DNA from: Thermoplasmata archaeon
Lineage (GTDB): Archaea > Thermoplasmatota > Thermoplasmata > Thermoplasmatales > GCA-001856825
NCBI GenBank assembly: GCA_021792255.1
Contig: JAJYUZ010000001.1
Location: forward strand, 434,001 to 498,000
DNA length: 64,000 bases
Reading direction: 5' to 3'
Positions 8,190-17,287 of this stretch are shown in pieces. Every line of letters starts with the position of its first letter. Positions within the stretch are counted from its first letter, which is position 1. Made by a program: the position numbers and the translations under genes. The notes below the pieces were generated by a model. That model saw only the letters and a list, made by a program, of their open reading frames with translations. It ran no database searches and was not told where the DNA came from.

Positions 8190-9161
8190 TCACCTTCCAT
8201 AGAGATGACACGCGGCATAGTGTCCCTGTGAAACCATTTTCAATTCTGGCACCTCGTTCTTACACCTGTCGAATACGCTGTCGCACCTGTCCTTGAATGG
8301 GCATCCTTTAATTTCCTCTGAAAGATCTGGTGGAGTTCCTCTGATTCCCTTGACGGACTTCTCTTGTTCGAGAGATGGAATCGAGGCCAGTAGGGCCTTT
8401 GTATATGGATGCTGAGGACTGTCGAAGATTTCGTTAGATGGTCCACTTTCTGCAATCTTACCCGCGTACATCACATTGACTTTGTCTGCTATGTTAGCCA
8501 CCAGAGAAATATCGTGCGTAATGAAGATCAGTGAAATTGAAAGGTCATCCTTTAACTTGAGTAGCCTCGTCAGTATCTGTCTCTGAACCACTACGTCAAG
8601 GGCAGTCGTGGCCTCATCTGCTATTAGAATCTTAGGATCACAAGACAATGCCAGTGCTATGTTGACTCTTTGTTTCATCCCACCGCTCAACTCGTGAGGG
8701 AAAGATTTTCTAACGTTCTTGGTGAGCCCCGCAAGTTGAAGCATATAGTCGATCCTCTCGTCCACCTCATCTTCCTTGTACCCGTGTTCAACCATAACGT
8801 CCCCCATCTGATCCTCAATTCTCATTACTGGATTTAGTGAGTTCATAGCACTCTGGAATATCATAGAGACTTCTTTCCATCTGTACTTTCTGAGCGCGGA
8901 TGGTTTCATCTTTAAAACATCAGACTTCCCCTCACTCCCGTAGTACACAACTTTTCCACCCTTGATTTTCCCCGGATATTCGAGGAGTTTAAGGAAGGTC
9001 ATTGCCAGTGTGGATTTACCAGATCCGCTTTCACCCACTATCCCAATCACTTCTCCCTTGTTGACATCAAGACTGACGTGTGAAACGGCTTTTATTGTCC
9101 TATCAGGAAGTACGTAGTCTACGGAGAGATCGACCACTTCCATAATCGTTGAAGTCGTCAT
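8190..9161 (-). CDS. oppD: Oligopeptide ABC transporter ATP-binding protein OppD
   Basis: A 323-residue ABC ATPase with Walker A GESGSGKST, signature LSGGMKQR, Walker B ILIADEATTALD and an H-loop in FITHDISL. The C-terminal peptide-transporter domain has cysteines in CPFKDRCDS and AACHLYGR. It overlaps oppC by 4 bp (ATGA type), so it is translated from the oppBCDF message. With OppF it forms the ATPase heterodimer of a peptide importer. Gene context points to muropeptides or cell-wall peptides as cargo, but no sequence feature proves this. Confidence 0.92.
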   Translation of the reverse strand: MTTSTIMEVVDLSVDYVLPDRTIKAVSHVSLDVNKGEVIGIVGESGSGKSTLAMTFLKLLEYPGKIKGGKVVYYGSEGKSDVLKMKPSALRKYRWKEVSMIFQSAMNSLNPVMRIEDQMGDVMVEHGYKEDEVDERIDYMLQLAGLTKNVRKSFPHELSGGMKQRVNIALALSCDPKILIADEATTALDVVVQRQILTRLLKLKDDLSISLIFITHDISLVANIADKVNVMYAGKIAESGPSNEIFDSPQHPYTKALLASIPSLEQEKSVKGIRGTPPDLSEEIKGCPFKDRCDSVFDRCKNEVPELKMVSQGHYAACHLYGR

Positions 9162-10063
9162 TTCCCATTCCCCTTTGAAGCTTTTGAAATTTCGTATATC
9201 GCATTCGATAGGAAATTAGCGCCAATTCCCAATATCACGATCCCCAATCCCGGGGGAAGTAGCCACCACCATGCTCTGTAAACGATTCCATCTTCGGCCT
9301 GGAAGAAATATAGCATGGTCCCCCAGTTCACAGACCTTAGGTCTCCAAGACCAAAAAAGGCAAGACCAGCTTGAGCTACTACTCCACCGACTGCCAAGAA
9401 TATCGCATTGATGAAGATTATAGGAAGGAGGTTCGGAAGGATATCTCTGATAATAATCTGCATTCCATTCAGCCCCGAGAGCTTTGAAGCCATGATGTAT
9501 GGTCTTTCTTTGAGAGACAGTGTTTGCGATCTTACTACCCTAGCAAGAAAAGGCCAACTCAAGATCGAGAGGACAAAAATCGTAGTTTCCAGAGTCGGTG
9601 GGAGAAATGCGGAAAGTATGACGAGCAAAGGAAATCCCGGGATCACCAGCAGAACGTCTACTGCCCTCATCAGTACGTCGTCGACCTGTCTTCCAAAGTA
9701 TCCTGCCACCACTCCAACTAGAACTCCTATGAAAGCAGAAAGGAGCGCGATGCTTAATCCCACGACCAGAGATGTTCCAGTACCGATGAGGAACCAAGAG
9801 AATATGTCAGCCCCTTCGTAATCGGTACCTAGCAGGTGTTGATAACTCGGTGGTTGGAAGGCTAGAGAGTTAGTGTTATAGGGCGAATACGGAGCAAAAA
9901 AGTATCCGAATATCGCAAGAAGACCCAATGCCGTCAGAATTATGAGACCCGCCCGTCCTTTTTTGTGCGACCATACTCCCTTCATGAAGCTCCTGAACCT
10001 GTTCATCGGGCTATTGCTTGCCAACGCCCTTTGTATTTCTTCCGCTCTTGCTTCGGACATCAT
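9158..10063 (-). CDS. oppC: Oligopeptide ABC transporter permease OppC
   Basis: A 301-residue permease with an N-terminal cytoplasmic extension, a first helix at about 38-55, GTDYEGADIFSW (the usual GTDxxGRD-like motif after the first extracellular loop) and about five further helices. The BPD_transp_1 EAA-like loop lies at about 195-215 (ASKLSGLNGMQIIIRDILPN). It pairs with OppB to form the membrane channel. It overlaps oppB by 4 bp and oppD by 4 bp. Length and topology are normal for DppC/OppC. Confidence 0.92.
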   Translation of the reverse strand: MMSEARAEEIQRALASNSPMNRFRSFMKGVWSHKKGRAGLIILTALGLLAIFGYFFAPYSPYNTNSLAFQPPSYQHLLGTDYEGADIFSWFLIGTGTSLVVGLSIALLSAFIGVLVGVVAGYFGRQVDDVLMRAVDVLLVIPGFPLLVILSAFLPPTLETTIFVLSILSWPFLARVVRSQTLSLKERPYIMASKLSGLNGMQIIIRDILPNLLPIIFINAIFLAVGGVVAQAGLAFFGLGDLRSVNWGTMLYFFQAEDGIVYRAWWWLLPPGLGIVILGIGANFLSNAIYEISKASKGNGK

Positions 10064-11058
10064 TTTAAAACCACCCTTGGATCCAAATACGCATACAGCA
10101 AATCGACTATAAAATTGGCAATAATGGTAGTAAATGTAATCATGACGAAAATTCCCTCGATCAGAGGATAATCAGAGACCGTCACGGCATTGTATAGAAC
10201 ATATCCAATCCCGGGGTAAGAGAATACGACTTCGACCAGAAACGCACCTCCAACGATTGATGCAAACGCTAGTGCGACGCTGGTCGCAACAGGTAACCTG
10301 GCGTTCTTGTTCACATACTGTTTCCTTATCGTATTGTCACTAAGTCCTTTGGCCTTGGCAAGGAGAACATAGTCCTCGTCTAGCACAGTCACTACCGTAT
10401 TTCTCATCAGAAGTGCAAATCCCGTGAAAGACGTGATAACAAGAGTTATAATCGGGAGCGCAGAATGTCTGAGTACCGATAGGACGAATGGAAGATTAGT
10501 TCCAGGGGTTACCGTTATTCCATATCCCTGAGCCACAGGGAATATATGAAAACCATTGATCACAATCAGAACTGCAAAAACGAGTTGGAATATTAGAGCC
10601 AGCCAGAAGTATGGTACTGAAGTGAGAGATATAGAAAAGCCCTGCAAGAATGAATCGCTTGCGCCTCTCTTCCATCCTGAATAGGAGCCAATGAATATTC
10701 CTAACACGATTGAAATCATCAAAGAGGTACCTAGGAGAAACAGGGTCCAAGGGAGATGTGTCATAATCAATTGCGAGACGGGCTCTGGATAATAATAGAA
10801 CGAAGGTCCAAAGTTTCCATGAATAAGGGACCCCCAAAATCCGACATATTGTTGCCACAGGGTACCTCCAAGATGGAGTTCGCTCTCGATTATCTTGAGC
10901 TGGTATGGATTTATGCGCCCTGCATATTTTGTAAGCAAAACATCCATAACTGGATTTCCCGGTACAGCCCTAGGAAGAAGAAAGACAAGGGTCAAAGCAA
11001 TGAAAAGAGTGATCGCCATATATATGGTTCTGCGTATAAGATACCGAAGCGTTATCAT
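10060..11058 (-). CDS. oppB: Oligopeptide ABC transporter permease OppB
   Basis: A 332-residue permease with the N-terminal DppB-type start (RYLIRRTIYM then a helix) and an EAA-like loop, LLAKAKGLSDNTIRKQYVNKNA, in the C-terminal third. About six transmembrane segments are visible. It is the first gene of the oppBCDF-GNAT-hydrolase unit. A TATATC box at about 11081-11086 sits about 25 nt before the ATG, giving a leaderless transcript. The gene is divergent from the binding-protein gene, with 279 bp between them. Confidence 0.92.
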   Translation of the reverse strand: MITLRYLIRRTIYMAITLFIALTLVFLLPRAVPGNPVMDVLLTKYAGRINPYQLKIIESELHLGGTLWQQYVGFWGSLIHGNFGPSFYYYPEPVSQLIMTHLPWTLFLLGTSLMISIVLGIFIGSYSGWKRGASDSFLQGFSISLTSVPYFWLALIFQLVFAVLIVINGFHIFPVAQGYGITVTPGTNLPFVLSVLRHSALPIITLVITSFTGFALLMRNTVVTVLDEDYVLLAKAKGLSDNTIRKQYVNKNARLPVATSVALAFASIVGGAFLVEVVFSYPGIGYVLYNAVTVSDYPLIEGIFVMITFTTIIANFIVDLLYAYLDPRVVLK

Positions 11059-11337
11059 TTCAATGTTATTAGCTCATGTGATATAGTCCTTTTTGAACCT
11101 GAACTTACCCTCCCCTCACTTCAATCTCATAGTCGTATACTTTGGTGACGAACCTAAAAATTAAGATCGGAGGTGCTCGTCTATCTAAGATAATTCTAAT
11201 TGCGAGTTTTCATAATTTAAATTTTAATTGAAATGCGTTCTTAACGACCCACTTTTTTAACTGTTTTAAGTGGGGTTTAAGTAGTTTATCTCTTAAAAGA
11301 CCAGAAATCTATAAATTCAGGATGTATTATAAAGTCT
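11059..11337. promoter_or_regulatory. Divergent promoter region between oppB and the binding-protein gene
   Basis: Two TATA boxes can be seen: TATATC (11081-11086, read on the minus strand) for oppB, and CTATAAATT (about 11309-11317) for the binding protein. Each is centred about 25 nt from its start codon. Between them lies an inverted repeat, CCCACTT (11248-11254) and AAGTGGG (11268-11274), separated by 13 A/T-rich bases. It is a candidate operator shared by the two transcripts. The rest of the region is A/T-rich with no gene. Confidence 0.5.
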
Positions 11338-13182
11338 ATGACGTCTGAAAATTCTGGAAACAAAGGAACTAAGGTACGGAGTAAAATCTTGACAATAGCA
11401 ATTGTTACCTTCGTTCTGACTATGTCTTTCGCAGTTCTTTTTGCGAATGGAAACGCAGCAACGCAACCCAGCGGAACGTATATCTGGGGTACTCCGGTAA
11501 GTACTCCGGTCACGGACCTTAACCCGCTTGTGGCAACCAATCTTGCAGGCGAAGCGACAGCAATAATGTATCCAACAAGTCTTCTGTATCCTCTGTCAGA
11601 TGGCAGTTTGATACCCTGGCTAGCAGAAAACTACACGATAAGTTCAAACGGCTTGGTCTATACATTTAATTTAGTCCACAACGCAACGTGGATGAATGGA
11701 ACGAGTGTCGCTGGTCCAATAACTGCTCAGGATGTTGCATTTACATTCAATGTCCTTAAAGCAAATTCGACGCTCGATTCGTATGGAGTAGATCCCTATC
11801 TCAAGTCTGTCACCGCTGTGAACAACTATACGGTCCAATTCGTGCTTAACTCATCTTCAATAATGATGTTGACGTATCTTGCAACACAAACGGTAATACC
11901 CGCCGCGTGGGGATCCCTAGTGAATGGCAATCTTTCGGCGGTAGGAGGCTACAACAATCTTGACACACCTCACCAACTGCAGGCAGGGCCTTTTATCCTA
12001 CAGTCTGCAAGTGAAACCTCATTAAACTTCGTTGCAAATACTCATTTCTGGATGGGTACACCTCACGTACTGAATTTGATCGTTGAGCCGTTTAAGTCTA
12101 CCTCCGCAATGACTCTCTCATTCCAAAGTGGAGCTATTGACGCAGAGTATCCGGCCATCAGCGACTATGCTGCACTAAGCACAACCTCTAATGTAGTCAA
12201 CAATATTTACAAGGAACCCTGGTCATACTACCTGTGGGACAACACACAAGTAGCACCATACAACAACACGAGTTTCAGACAGGGGCTTGCTTATGCAATT
12301 AACAAGACTCAAATCATGCAGAAGGCAGAAGATGGCATAGGCGGAAGCGGATCGTATGGAGGAGAACCTTGGACGAATACTTCTTGGTGGGCAGCAGGTT
12401 TGCCCGAGTATAAGTACAACACCACACTCGCTACGCAGTCATTCGAAGCCGCTGGTCTTACTATGAAGGGAGGTTTCTGGACATATCCAAACGGGACTGC
12501 AGTGCAGATCAAGATCGTGGATCCACCAGTTTCTGATTGGACTACGGCTGCCTCTTTCATTGCCAATGACTTGGGCCAGGCAGGATTCCAGGTAACGGAG
12601 TCTATAGTGCCTTTCAGTACATGGGCAACCGACATGTTCCACAGCAAAGTGTCCCAAGCAACTAATGTCATCAGCTACTTTGGTGCAACGCCATCATACT
12701 CCAACGCTTGGTATGTGTTACAGGACCTTTATTCCTACAACAGCTTCTGGGATGGCTATATAACTCACTGGAACAATGCAACGGTCAACAACATATTCAA
12801 TCAGACAGCGACCTTGGTCAATAACAACACATTACTGCTCCAAAAACTTGCAGTAGCACAGAGAATAATTGCACAGCAGGTACCAATGGTTCTGATAGGA
12901 GATGTTGGCAATTACTATGCGTATAACGATCAGAAGATAACCGGATTTGTTGCAAACGAGCCACCAGATGGAACCTACAATCTGATAAGAATATCAGTAC
13001 CATCCTCGGTAACGACTACCCCAACTTCGACGATACCTTCCTACGTGTATGCACTGATAGTAGTGATTGTTCTGATAGTTGTCATAGTGCCTATAGTCTA
13101 CATAATGTCCAAGAGAGGAAAGGCGAAGAAAACGGAAGAAGCCCCCTCGACACAACCGCAGGAACCTGAAAAGAAAACATAG
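11338..13182 (+). CDS. oppA: Membrane-anchored oligopeptide-binding protein (SBP_bac_5 family)
   Basis: A 614-residue solute-binding protein. An N-terminal hydrophobic signal segment (about 17-40) is followed by the SBP_bac_5 start (LNPLVATN), and the domain ends near residue 555. A Thr/Pro/Ser linker then leads to a C-terminal transmembrane helix (about 562-585) and a charged KRGKAKK tail. This double anchoring is the usual archaeal form of extracytoplasmic binding proteins. It is rich in NxS/T sequons. It delivers ligand to OppBCDF, encoded divergently. The family binds oligopeptides, and MppA-like members bind murein peptides; which ligand is used here cannot be read from the sequence. A T-rich terminator follows. 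Confidence 0.9.
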   Translation: MTSENSGNKGTKVRSKILTIAIVTFVLTMSFAVLFANGNAATQPSGTYIWGTPVSTPVTDLNPLVATNLAGEATAIMYPTSLLYPLSDGSLIPWLAENYTISSNGLVYTFNLVHNATWMNGTSVAGPITAQDVAFTFNVLKANSTLDSYGVDPYLKSVTAVNNYTVQFVLNSSSIMMLTYLATQTVIPAAWGSLVNGNLSAVGGYNNLDTPHQLQAGPFILQSASETSLNFVANTHFWMGTPHVLNLIVEPFKSTSAMTLSFQSGAIDAEYPAISDYAALSTTSNVVNNIYKEPWSYYLWDNTQVAPYNNTSFRQGLAYAINKTQIMQKAEDGIGGSGSYGGEPWTNTSWWAAGLPEYKYNTTLATQSFEAAGLTMKGGFWTYPNGTAVQIKIVDPPVSDWTTAASFIANDLGQAGFQVTESIVPFSTWATDMFHSKVSQATNVISYFGATPSYSNAWYVLQDLYSYNSFWDGYITHWNNATVNNIFNQTATLVNNNTLLLQKLAVAQRIIAQQVPMVLIGDVGNYYAYNDQKITGFVANEPPDGTYNLIRISVPSSVTTTPTSTIPSYVYALIVVIVLIVVIVPIVYIMSKRGKAKKTEEAPSTQPQEPEKKT

Positions 13183-13193
13183 TATTTGACCAT

Positions 13194-13232
13194 CTTTTTT
13201 TTATTTTTCTTTATTTTCTTTCAATTTTAAAT
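13194..13232 (+). terminator. T-rich terminator after the binding-protein gene
   Basis: Runs of T (a seven-to-eight base run followed by three shorter ones) begin about 12 bp after the stop codon. Oligo-T tracts without a required hairpin are the usual archaeal intrinsic terminator. The next gene is convergent. Confidence 0.6.
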
Positions 13233-13304
13233 CACAGCTAACCTCTTTTGAATCGCTAGGATTTGTGACCACATTTTAATTATACGAACCTGAATTCTCT
13301 CCAG

Positions 13305-14519
13305 TCACCGGTAGATTAGGAATTCTTCTCTATTCTCGATAAACAACGACTCATCAGATTTCAGTTTCTCTTCAAGCGCTTCCATTTCACCGTTTTGGAG
13401 GTAGTTTCTTATCAGAGAAGTGCCAGCAACTCGGTCAAAATAGTCGTTGTGAAACTGGAATTCTTCTGGATAGTCGTGAATTAATAAGTCCAGTAGCCTG
13501 GCACTGAATATGAATGGCCTAAATTTGTTCCTGTCTCTTATGTGAACCTCAATGCCCTGACATTTCATACCCTGGAACTTTGAGAACGTCGGTGTGAACC
13601 TGATCTCGCTTACTGCCACACCGGGCATATTAAGATCGTTGATTTCGTGGGCGAATTTGTGACCATCTATCCACGGTGCACCGATTATCTCAAACGGTTT
13701 TGTAGTTCCCCTTCCTTCAGAGACGTTTGTTCCCTCGAACATTACCTGTCCGGGATAAACGGTGGCCGTGTCAATTGAGGGCATGTTGGGAGACGGAAGT
13801 GTCCATGGCCATCCCGTTTCATCAAACCACATTTTTCTATTCCAAGAAGCCATCCTTGAGATTCTTAAATCGACCCTGTTCTCGAACAAATTTGCATTGG
13901 TCATCGAGGCAAGCTCCCCTAACGTCATTCCGTGCCTCATCGTAATGGCATAGGCACCAATATAAGATCTGTACTTGGGATAATCAAGAATTGGCCCTTC
14001 CACGCTCGCTCCGTTTATCGGATTTGGTCGGTCCAAGACTGTCAGCTCGATCCCCCTATTGGCACAAGTTTCCATTGCATTGACCATCGAAGCTACGTGC
14101 GTATAAACCCTTGTTCCCACGTCTTGAATATCGAAAATCACCGCATCCAGCTCCGATGCTATCTCTTCTGGAATATACTTTCCAGTATCTTTTGTATCGA
14201 ACGATCTCATCTTGCCGTCCGTGCTCGGGATTCTCTGCTCTTTTTTACCTTGTCTGTATATGCTATAGACCATGACGCCTAGTTCTTTGTCAAAATAGGA
14301 AGGTACAGACTCGCCTGCCTGTTCGTTGATATGAAATCCGTGCTCGGGTGAGAACAGAGCAGAGATTTTAATTCCGAATTTATTTAGTAGGTAGTCTGCT
14401 GTATATCCCAGATCAAAAGAGATTCCAGTCCTATTAGTTATTAGACCAATTCTCTTTTTTTGCAATTGCTGAGCGAATTCTTTCCCAACCGTTTCTAGGC
14501 CAACTTTGACGCGCACCAC
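13305..14519 (-). CDS. namZ: Exo-beta-N-acetylmuramidase, NamZ family (DUF1343)
   Basis: A 404-residue protein with all DUF1343 landmarks: LITNRTG (26-32), SPEHGF (57-62), FDIQDVGTRVYT (129-140), DRPNPING (163-170), HGMTLGELA, PSPNMP and EGTNVSEGRGTT (262-273). NamZ proteins release MurNAc from the non-reducing ends of murein glycan or from MurNAc-GlcNAc. The Bacillus protein is secreted. Here the family domain starts almost at residue 1 and no signal peptide exists, so action in the cytoplasm on imported fragments is inferred. The start is a GTG at 14519 (or the next GTG) preceded by ACGAGGTGG, a good ribosome-binding site. A TATATAA element lies about 40 nt upstream. Convergent with the binding-protein gene. 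Confidence 0.9.
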   Translation of the reverse strand: MVRVKVGLETVGKEFAQQLQKKRIGLITNRTGISFDLGYTADYLLNKFGIKISALFSPEHGFHINEQAGESVPSYFDKELGVMVYSIYRQGKKEQRIPSTDGKMRSFDTKDTGKYIPEEIASELDAVIFDIQDVGTRVYTHVASMVNAMETCANRGIELTVLDRPNPINGASVEGPILDYPKYRSYIGAYAITMRHGMTLGELASMTNANLFENRVDLRISRMASWNRKMWFDETGWPWTLPSPNMPSIDTATVYPGQVMFEGTNVSEGRGTTKPFEIIGAPWIDGHKFAHEINDLNMPGVAVSEIRFTPTFSKFQGMKCQGIEVHIRDRNKFRPFIFSARLLDLLIHDYPEEFQFHNDYFDRVAGTSLIRNYLQNGEMEALEEKLKSDESLFIENREEFLIYR

Positions 14520-14637
14520 CTCGTAGATTTCTCCAACTCTTAAGTGTTGCTAAATTATATACTGCTCCAGTAATCTGTCAGCGACCAGTCTAATAGGCTC
14601 AATTTCAGAATGCCGATAATAATTTCATTCTCTGGTT

Positions 14638-15690
14638 ATGCAAAGAATTTTAGACCCAGTGGAATTGAGTTGGGTGAATATTGTATCAGTAGACGGCGGG
14701 GCAACGAAAACTATAGCCGTTGTCTACAACGAAGAAAAAAAATTGCTGGGAGCAGGAGTTTCTGGTCCATCGAACTACAGAAACGTCGGTGTTCGGATGT
14801 TTAAGATCAACCTTTTGAGCGCAATCGAAAAGGCAGTAGCTTCATCTGGAGCATCCGATATAGGGGAGTACACTTTTGCGCTAGCTGGAATGAAGGATTC
14901 CAAGAAGTCCTCAGATAAGATCATGGGGATTCTTAACGCGATCATTCCTAGCTCTAATATTTCGTTCTTCAATGATGGGGAGGCGGGTTTCTTCTCAAGG
15001 TTCCCTGAAGGGAGAGGAATTGTAGTGGCTCCAGGTACCGGAATGGTATCATACGGACGCATTGGAGAAAAGATCGAAAGATCGTCGGGTTGGGGTTGGT
15101 TTCTGGACGACGAAGGAAGTGCCTTTTCGATCGGTAAGCGGGCACTCCAGGAGGCAGTAAAATTAATGGACAAGAGGGACGAAAGAGTGTCGATTCTGCC
15201 TGATTTTGTGAGACAATATTACGGACTATCTGCGGATAGAGACATAATCAACATAATACACAGAAGAGTGTTCGATGTCAGGGGGATAGCTCTACTGTCT
15301 CGATACGTTTCAAAATTTGCAGTGGAGGGGGATCCCGTCTCTTTGGGAATAATGAAAGAAGCAGCGGAGGAGACATCACGAGCTGCAGTTTCACTCTACA
15401 AGAGACTGGGAGAGCCCAAAGATATCGCGATTAGTGGGTATGGCGGGGTTCTGAGAGCAGGCGAGTGGTACTGGGACACGATCAAGAAGAACATCGAAAA
15501 CAAAATAGGAAAATCTCAGTTCAGACCTCCAATTTCTGGATACGAAGCGGTTCTAGGTTCCATAGTACTGAAATACAAAATCCTTGGAGTGAACGTCGAC
15601 GAGGCTATGGTTACTGACTTTAGGAAGCAATTATCGGTACTGATTGATAGAATGAGCGTTGAGGACAAGAAAGAGTTTCTTCTGCTTTGA
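14638..15690 (+). CDS. BadF/BadG-family amino-sugar kinase (putative GlcNAc/MurNAc kinase, MurK/NagK-like)
   Basis: A 350-residue ASKHA-fold kinase of the BadF/BadG family that includes N-acetylglucosamine kinases and clostridial MurK. Phosphate-1 motif SVDGGATKT is at 17-25, FNDGEAG supplies the catalytic Asp region, VAPGTGMVSYG is the phosphate-2 loop, and GWGWFLDDEGSAFSIGK is the kinase signature. ISGYGGVL forms the adenosine motif. MurQ needs MurNAc-6-phosphate and archaea lack the sugar PTS. An ATP-dependent kinase is therefore required, and this gene lies between namZ and nagZ. Whether it accepts MurNAc, GlcNAc or both is inferred. Start ATG 14638; a GTG at 14674 would place the phosphate loop nearer the N-terminus, as is usual. 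Confidence 0.85.
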   Translation: MQRILDPVELSWVNIVSVDGGATKTIAVVYNEEKKLLGAGVSGPSNYRNVGVRMFKINLLSAIEKAVASSGASDIGEYTFALAGMKDSKKSSDKIMGILNAIIPSSNISFFNDGEAGFFSRFPEGRGIVVAPGTGMVSYGRIGEKIERSSGWGWFLDDEGSAFSIGKRALQEAVKLMDKRDERVSILPDFVRQYYGLSADRDIINIIHRRVFDVRGIALLSRYVSKFAVEGDPVSLGIMKEAAEETSRAAVSLYKRLGEPKDIAISGYGGVLRAGEWYWDTIKKNIENKIGKSQFRPPISGYEAVLGSIVLKYKILGVNVDEAMVTDFRKQLSVLIDRMSVEDKKEFLLL

Positions 15691-15723
15691 ATGATGACAA
15701 TTATTCTGAACTCGGACAGAAAT

Positions 15724-17148
15724 CTAGAGGTTTGCTCCCTCTATTTCCCCTGGATCATAAAATCCGAGTATCGAGTATAAAGAAGCCAGAACACTTTCGA
15801 GCTTTTCGCTCATCGCACTGATGTAACCAACCTGTTCGTTAAGAAGACTGGAATCTACTGGTATTCCTGTCGAAACAAAACAGCATTTATTGCTATTCGA
15901 AAGTTCGTTTATCATCTTCCATGTTTCACTCAAATGAAGATTCTTTCCTATGAAGATCACATTTGCGTTTTCTAACTTCAGTTCGTCGTTGAGATAGCGT
16001 ATCTCGTTCTCTATCTTCAGATCGTTAAGCTTCTTGCCTAATTGTTGATACATAGTAAAGGGCCAGGAGCTTTCGTCCCCCCTATTCCGGAGGGGCACGA
16101 TAAAGACGCGTTTCTCCAGATCAAGTTTCTTCTTCCTGATCCACTTTATTGCATTAACTGATATCCAATTCATAACTTCAGGTGGAGAGGATGTGTGACC
16201 GGACGGATGGATGTTCATTCTCAGGAGCCTTTCCTCTTTTTGTTTCGTGTCCACCTCGGCTCTCTTTTCAAGATGTTCAAATATTTCTAGTGCCAGATCA
16301 GGGTCTGCGCATTCGAGAACGTCTGCGCCTCCGGAAAAAGACGATTTGGTGAACTCTGCAACTGAAAAATTTGCAGATATTGCTTTCATATCCAGAGAAT
16401 CCGTAATTATCAGATTTTGGAATCCCAGATCCTTCCTGAGATACGACATTATTTTATTAGACATCGATGCTGGGAAATCTGGGTCTAGGGCTTCGTATTT
16501 GATGTGGGACATCATTATACTTTTCACATCTTTCTTTATTGCACTCTTGAATGGAGTGATGCTGTTCATTATTGAATCTGCCCCTCTTCCGTCAACTGGC
16601 AGTTTTAGATGTGAATCCTCACGCACGTAACCGTGTCCTGGAAAATGTTTCGCAGTAGCAGCAACTCCAGCAGCCTGTATTCCTTCTATATAGCCCTCGC
16701 CCAACCTAGAAACTACTTCTGGGTTTGCCCCGAACGACCTCTCCATCACTATTGGGTTGTCTGAATTGGAAAATGTGTCGAGGACAGGGGCTAGGTTCCA
16801 ATATATTCCGACCTCCCTAAGCTGATGTCCGGTGATGTTTCCAGCGTACCTCGCAAAGACCTGGCTTCCAAGGACCCCGAGAGCATAATTGCTTGGTAGG
16901 TAATCTAGGTCCCTTATTCTGACAACATTCCCTCCTTCTTGATCTATGGCGATTATCGGTCTTTGAATTTTTAACTCCTTGTCGTAGAAAGAGAAGATAG
17001 TTCTAATCAAATTTCTCAAAGAGTCAATACCGTTGAAATCCCTTCCCAGGAGCACAATTGATCCTGGCTTTATCGTATTCAGAACCTTCTTCGTTTTCTC
17101 CATGTTGGTTCCGTCGATGCCGGGCTGAAGGAATAGTCCTGATCTCAT
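15724..17148 (-). CDS. nagZ: Beta-N-acetylhexosaminidase, glycoside hydrolase family 3
   Basis: A 474-residue GH3 enzyme. The TIM-barrel half contains AIDQEGGNVVR (67-77), KHFPGHG (167-173), the Asp-His dyad in DSH (Asp178, His180) used as acid/base by NagZ enzymes, and the nucleophile Asp250 in ITDSLDM. A C-terminal domain of about 150 residues follows, as in Bacillus NagZ. It removes non-reducing GlcNAc from GlcNAc-MurNAc(-peptide). No signal peptide is present, unlike secreted Bacillus NagZ. A TATATAAT box at about 17168-17176 lies about 24 nt before the ATG, so the gene is probably leaderless. It is divergent from the dipeptide epimerase gene. Confidence 0.92.
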   Translation of the reverse strand: MRSGLFLQPGIDGTNMEKTKKVLNTIKPGSIVLLGRDFNGIDSLRNLIRTIFSFYDKELKIQRPIIAIDQEGGNVVRIRDLDYLPSNYALGVLGSQVFARYAGNITGHQLREVGIYWNLAPVLDTFSNSDNPIVMERSFGANPEVVSRLGEGYIEGIQAAGVAATAKHFPGHGYVREDSHLKLPVDGRGADSIMNSITPFKSAIKKDVKSIMMSHIKYEALDPDFPASMSNKIMSYLRKDLGFQNLIITDSLDMKAISANFSVAEFTKSSFSGGADVLECADPDLALEIFEHLEKRAEVDTKQKEERLLRMNIHPSGHTSSPPEVMNWISVNAIKWIRKKKLDLEKRVFIVPLRNRGDESSWPFTMYQQLGKKLNDLKIENEIRYLNDELKLENANVIFIGKNLHLSETWKMINELSNSNKCCFVSTGIPVDSSLLNEQVGYISAMSEKLESVLASLYSILGFYDPGEIEGANL

Positions 17149-17287
17149 CGCTAATTATCCATTTCCTGTATATAATTTGATGGAGAGCTTTGAGTATCTT
17201 TGGTTAATGCCTTTCCCAGTGTCCTATCGATAGTTCACTTCCTTCCCTGAAAGACTGGGTTTAATTATTTGTAAGGCATGCTTTGCC
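17149..17287. promoter_or_regulatory. Divergent promoters of nagZ and the dipeptide epimerase
   Basis: TGTATATAATTT (about 17167-17178) serves nagZ on the minus strand. TTTAATTATTT (about 17261-17271) serves the epimerase on the plus strand. Both are at leaderless-promoter distance. The partial palindrome GGCATGCTTTGCC lies just before the epimerase ATG. Confidence 0.45.

Noticed and set aside
9408..9821. 137-codon plus-strand frame within oppC
   Set aside because: Antisense shadow of a permease gene; no start context.
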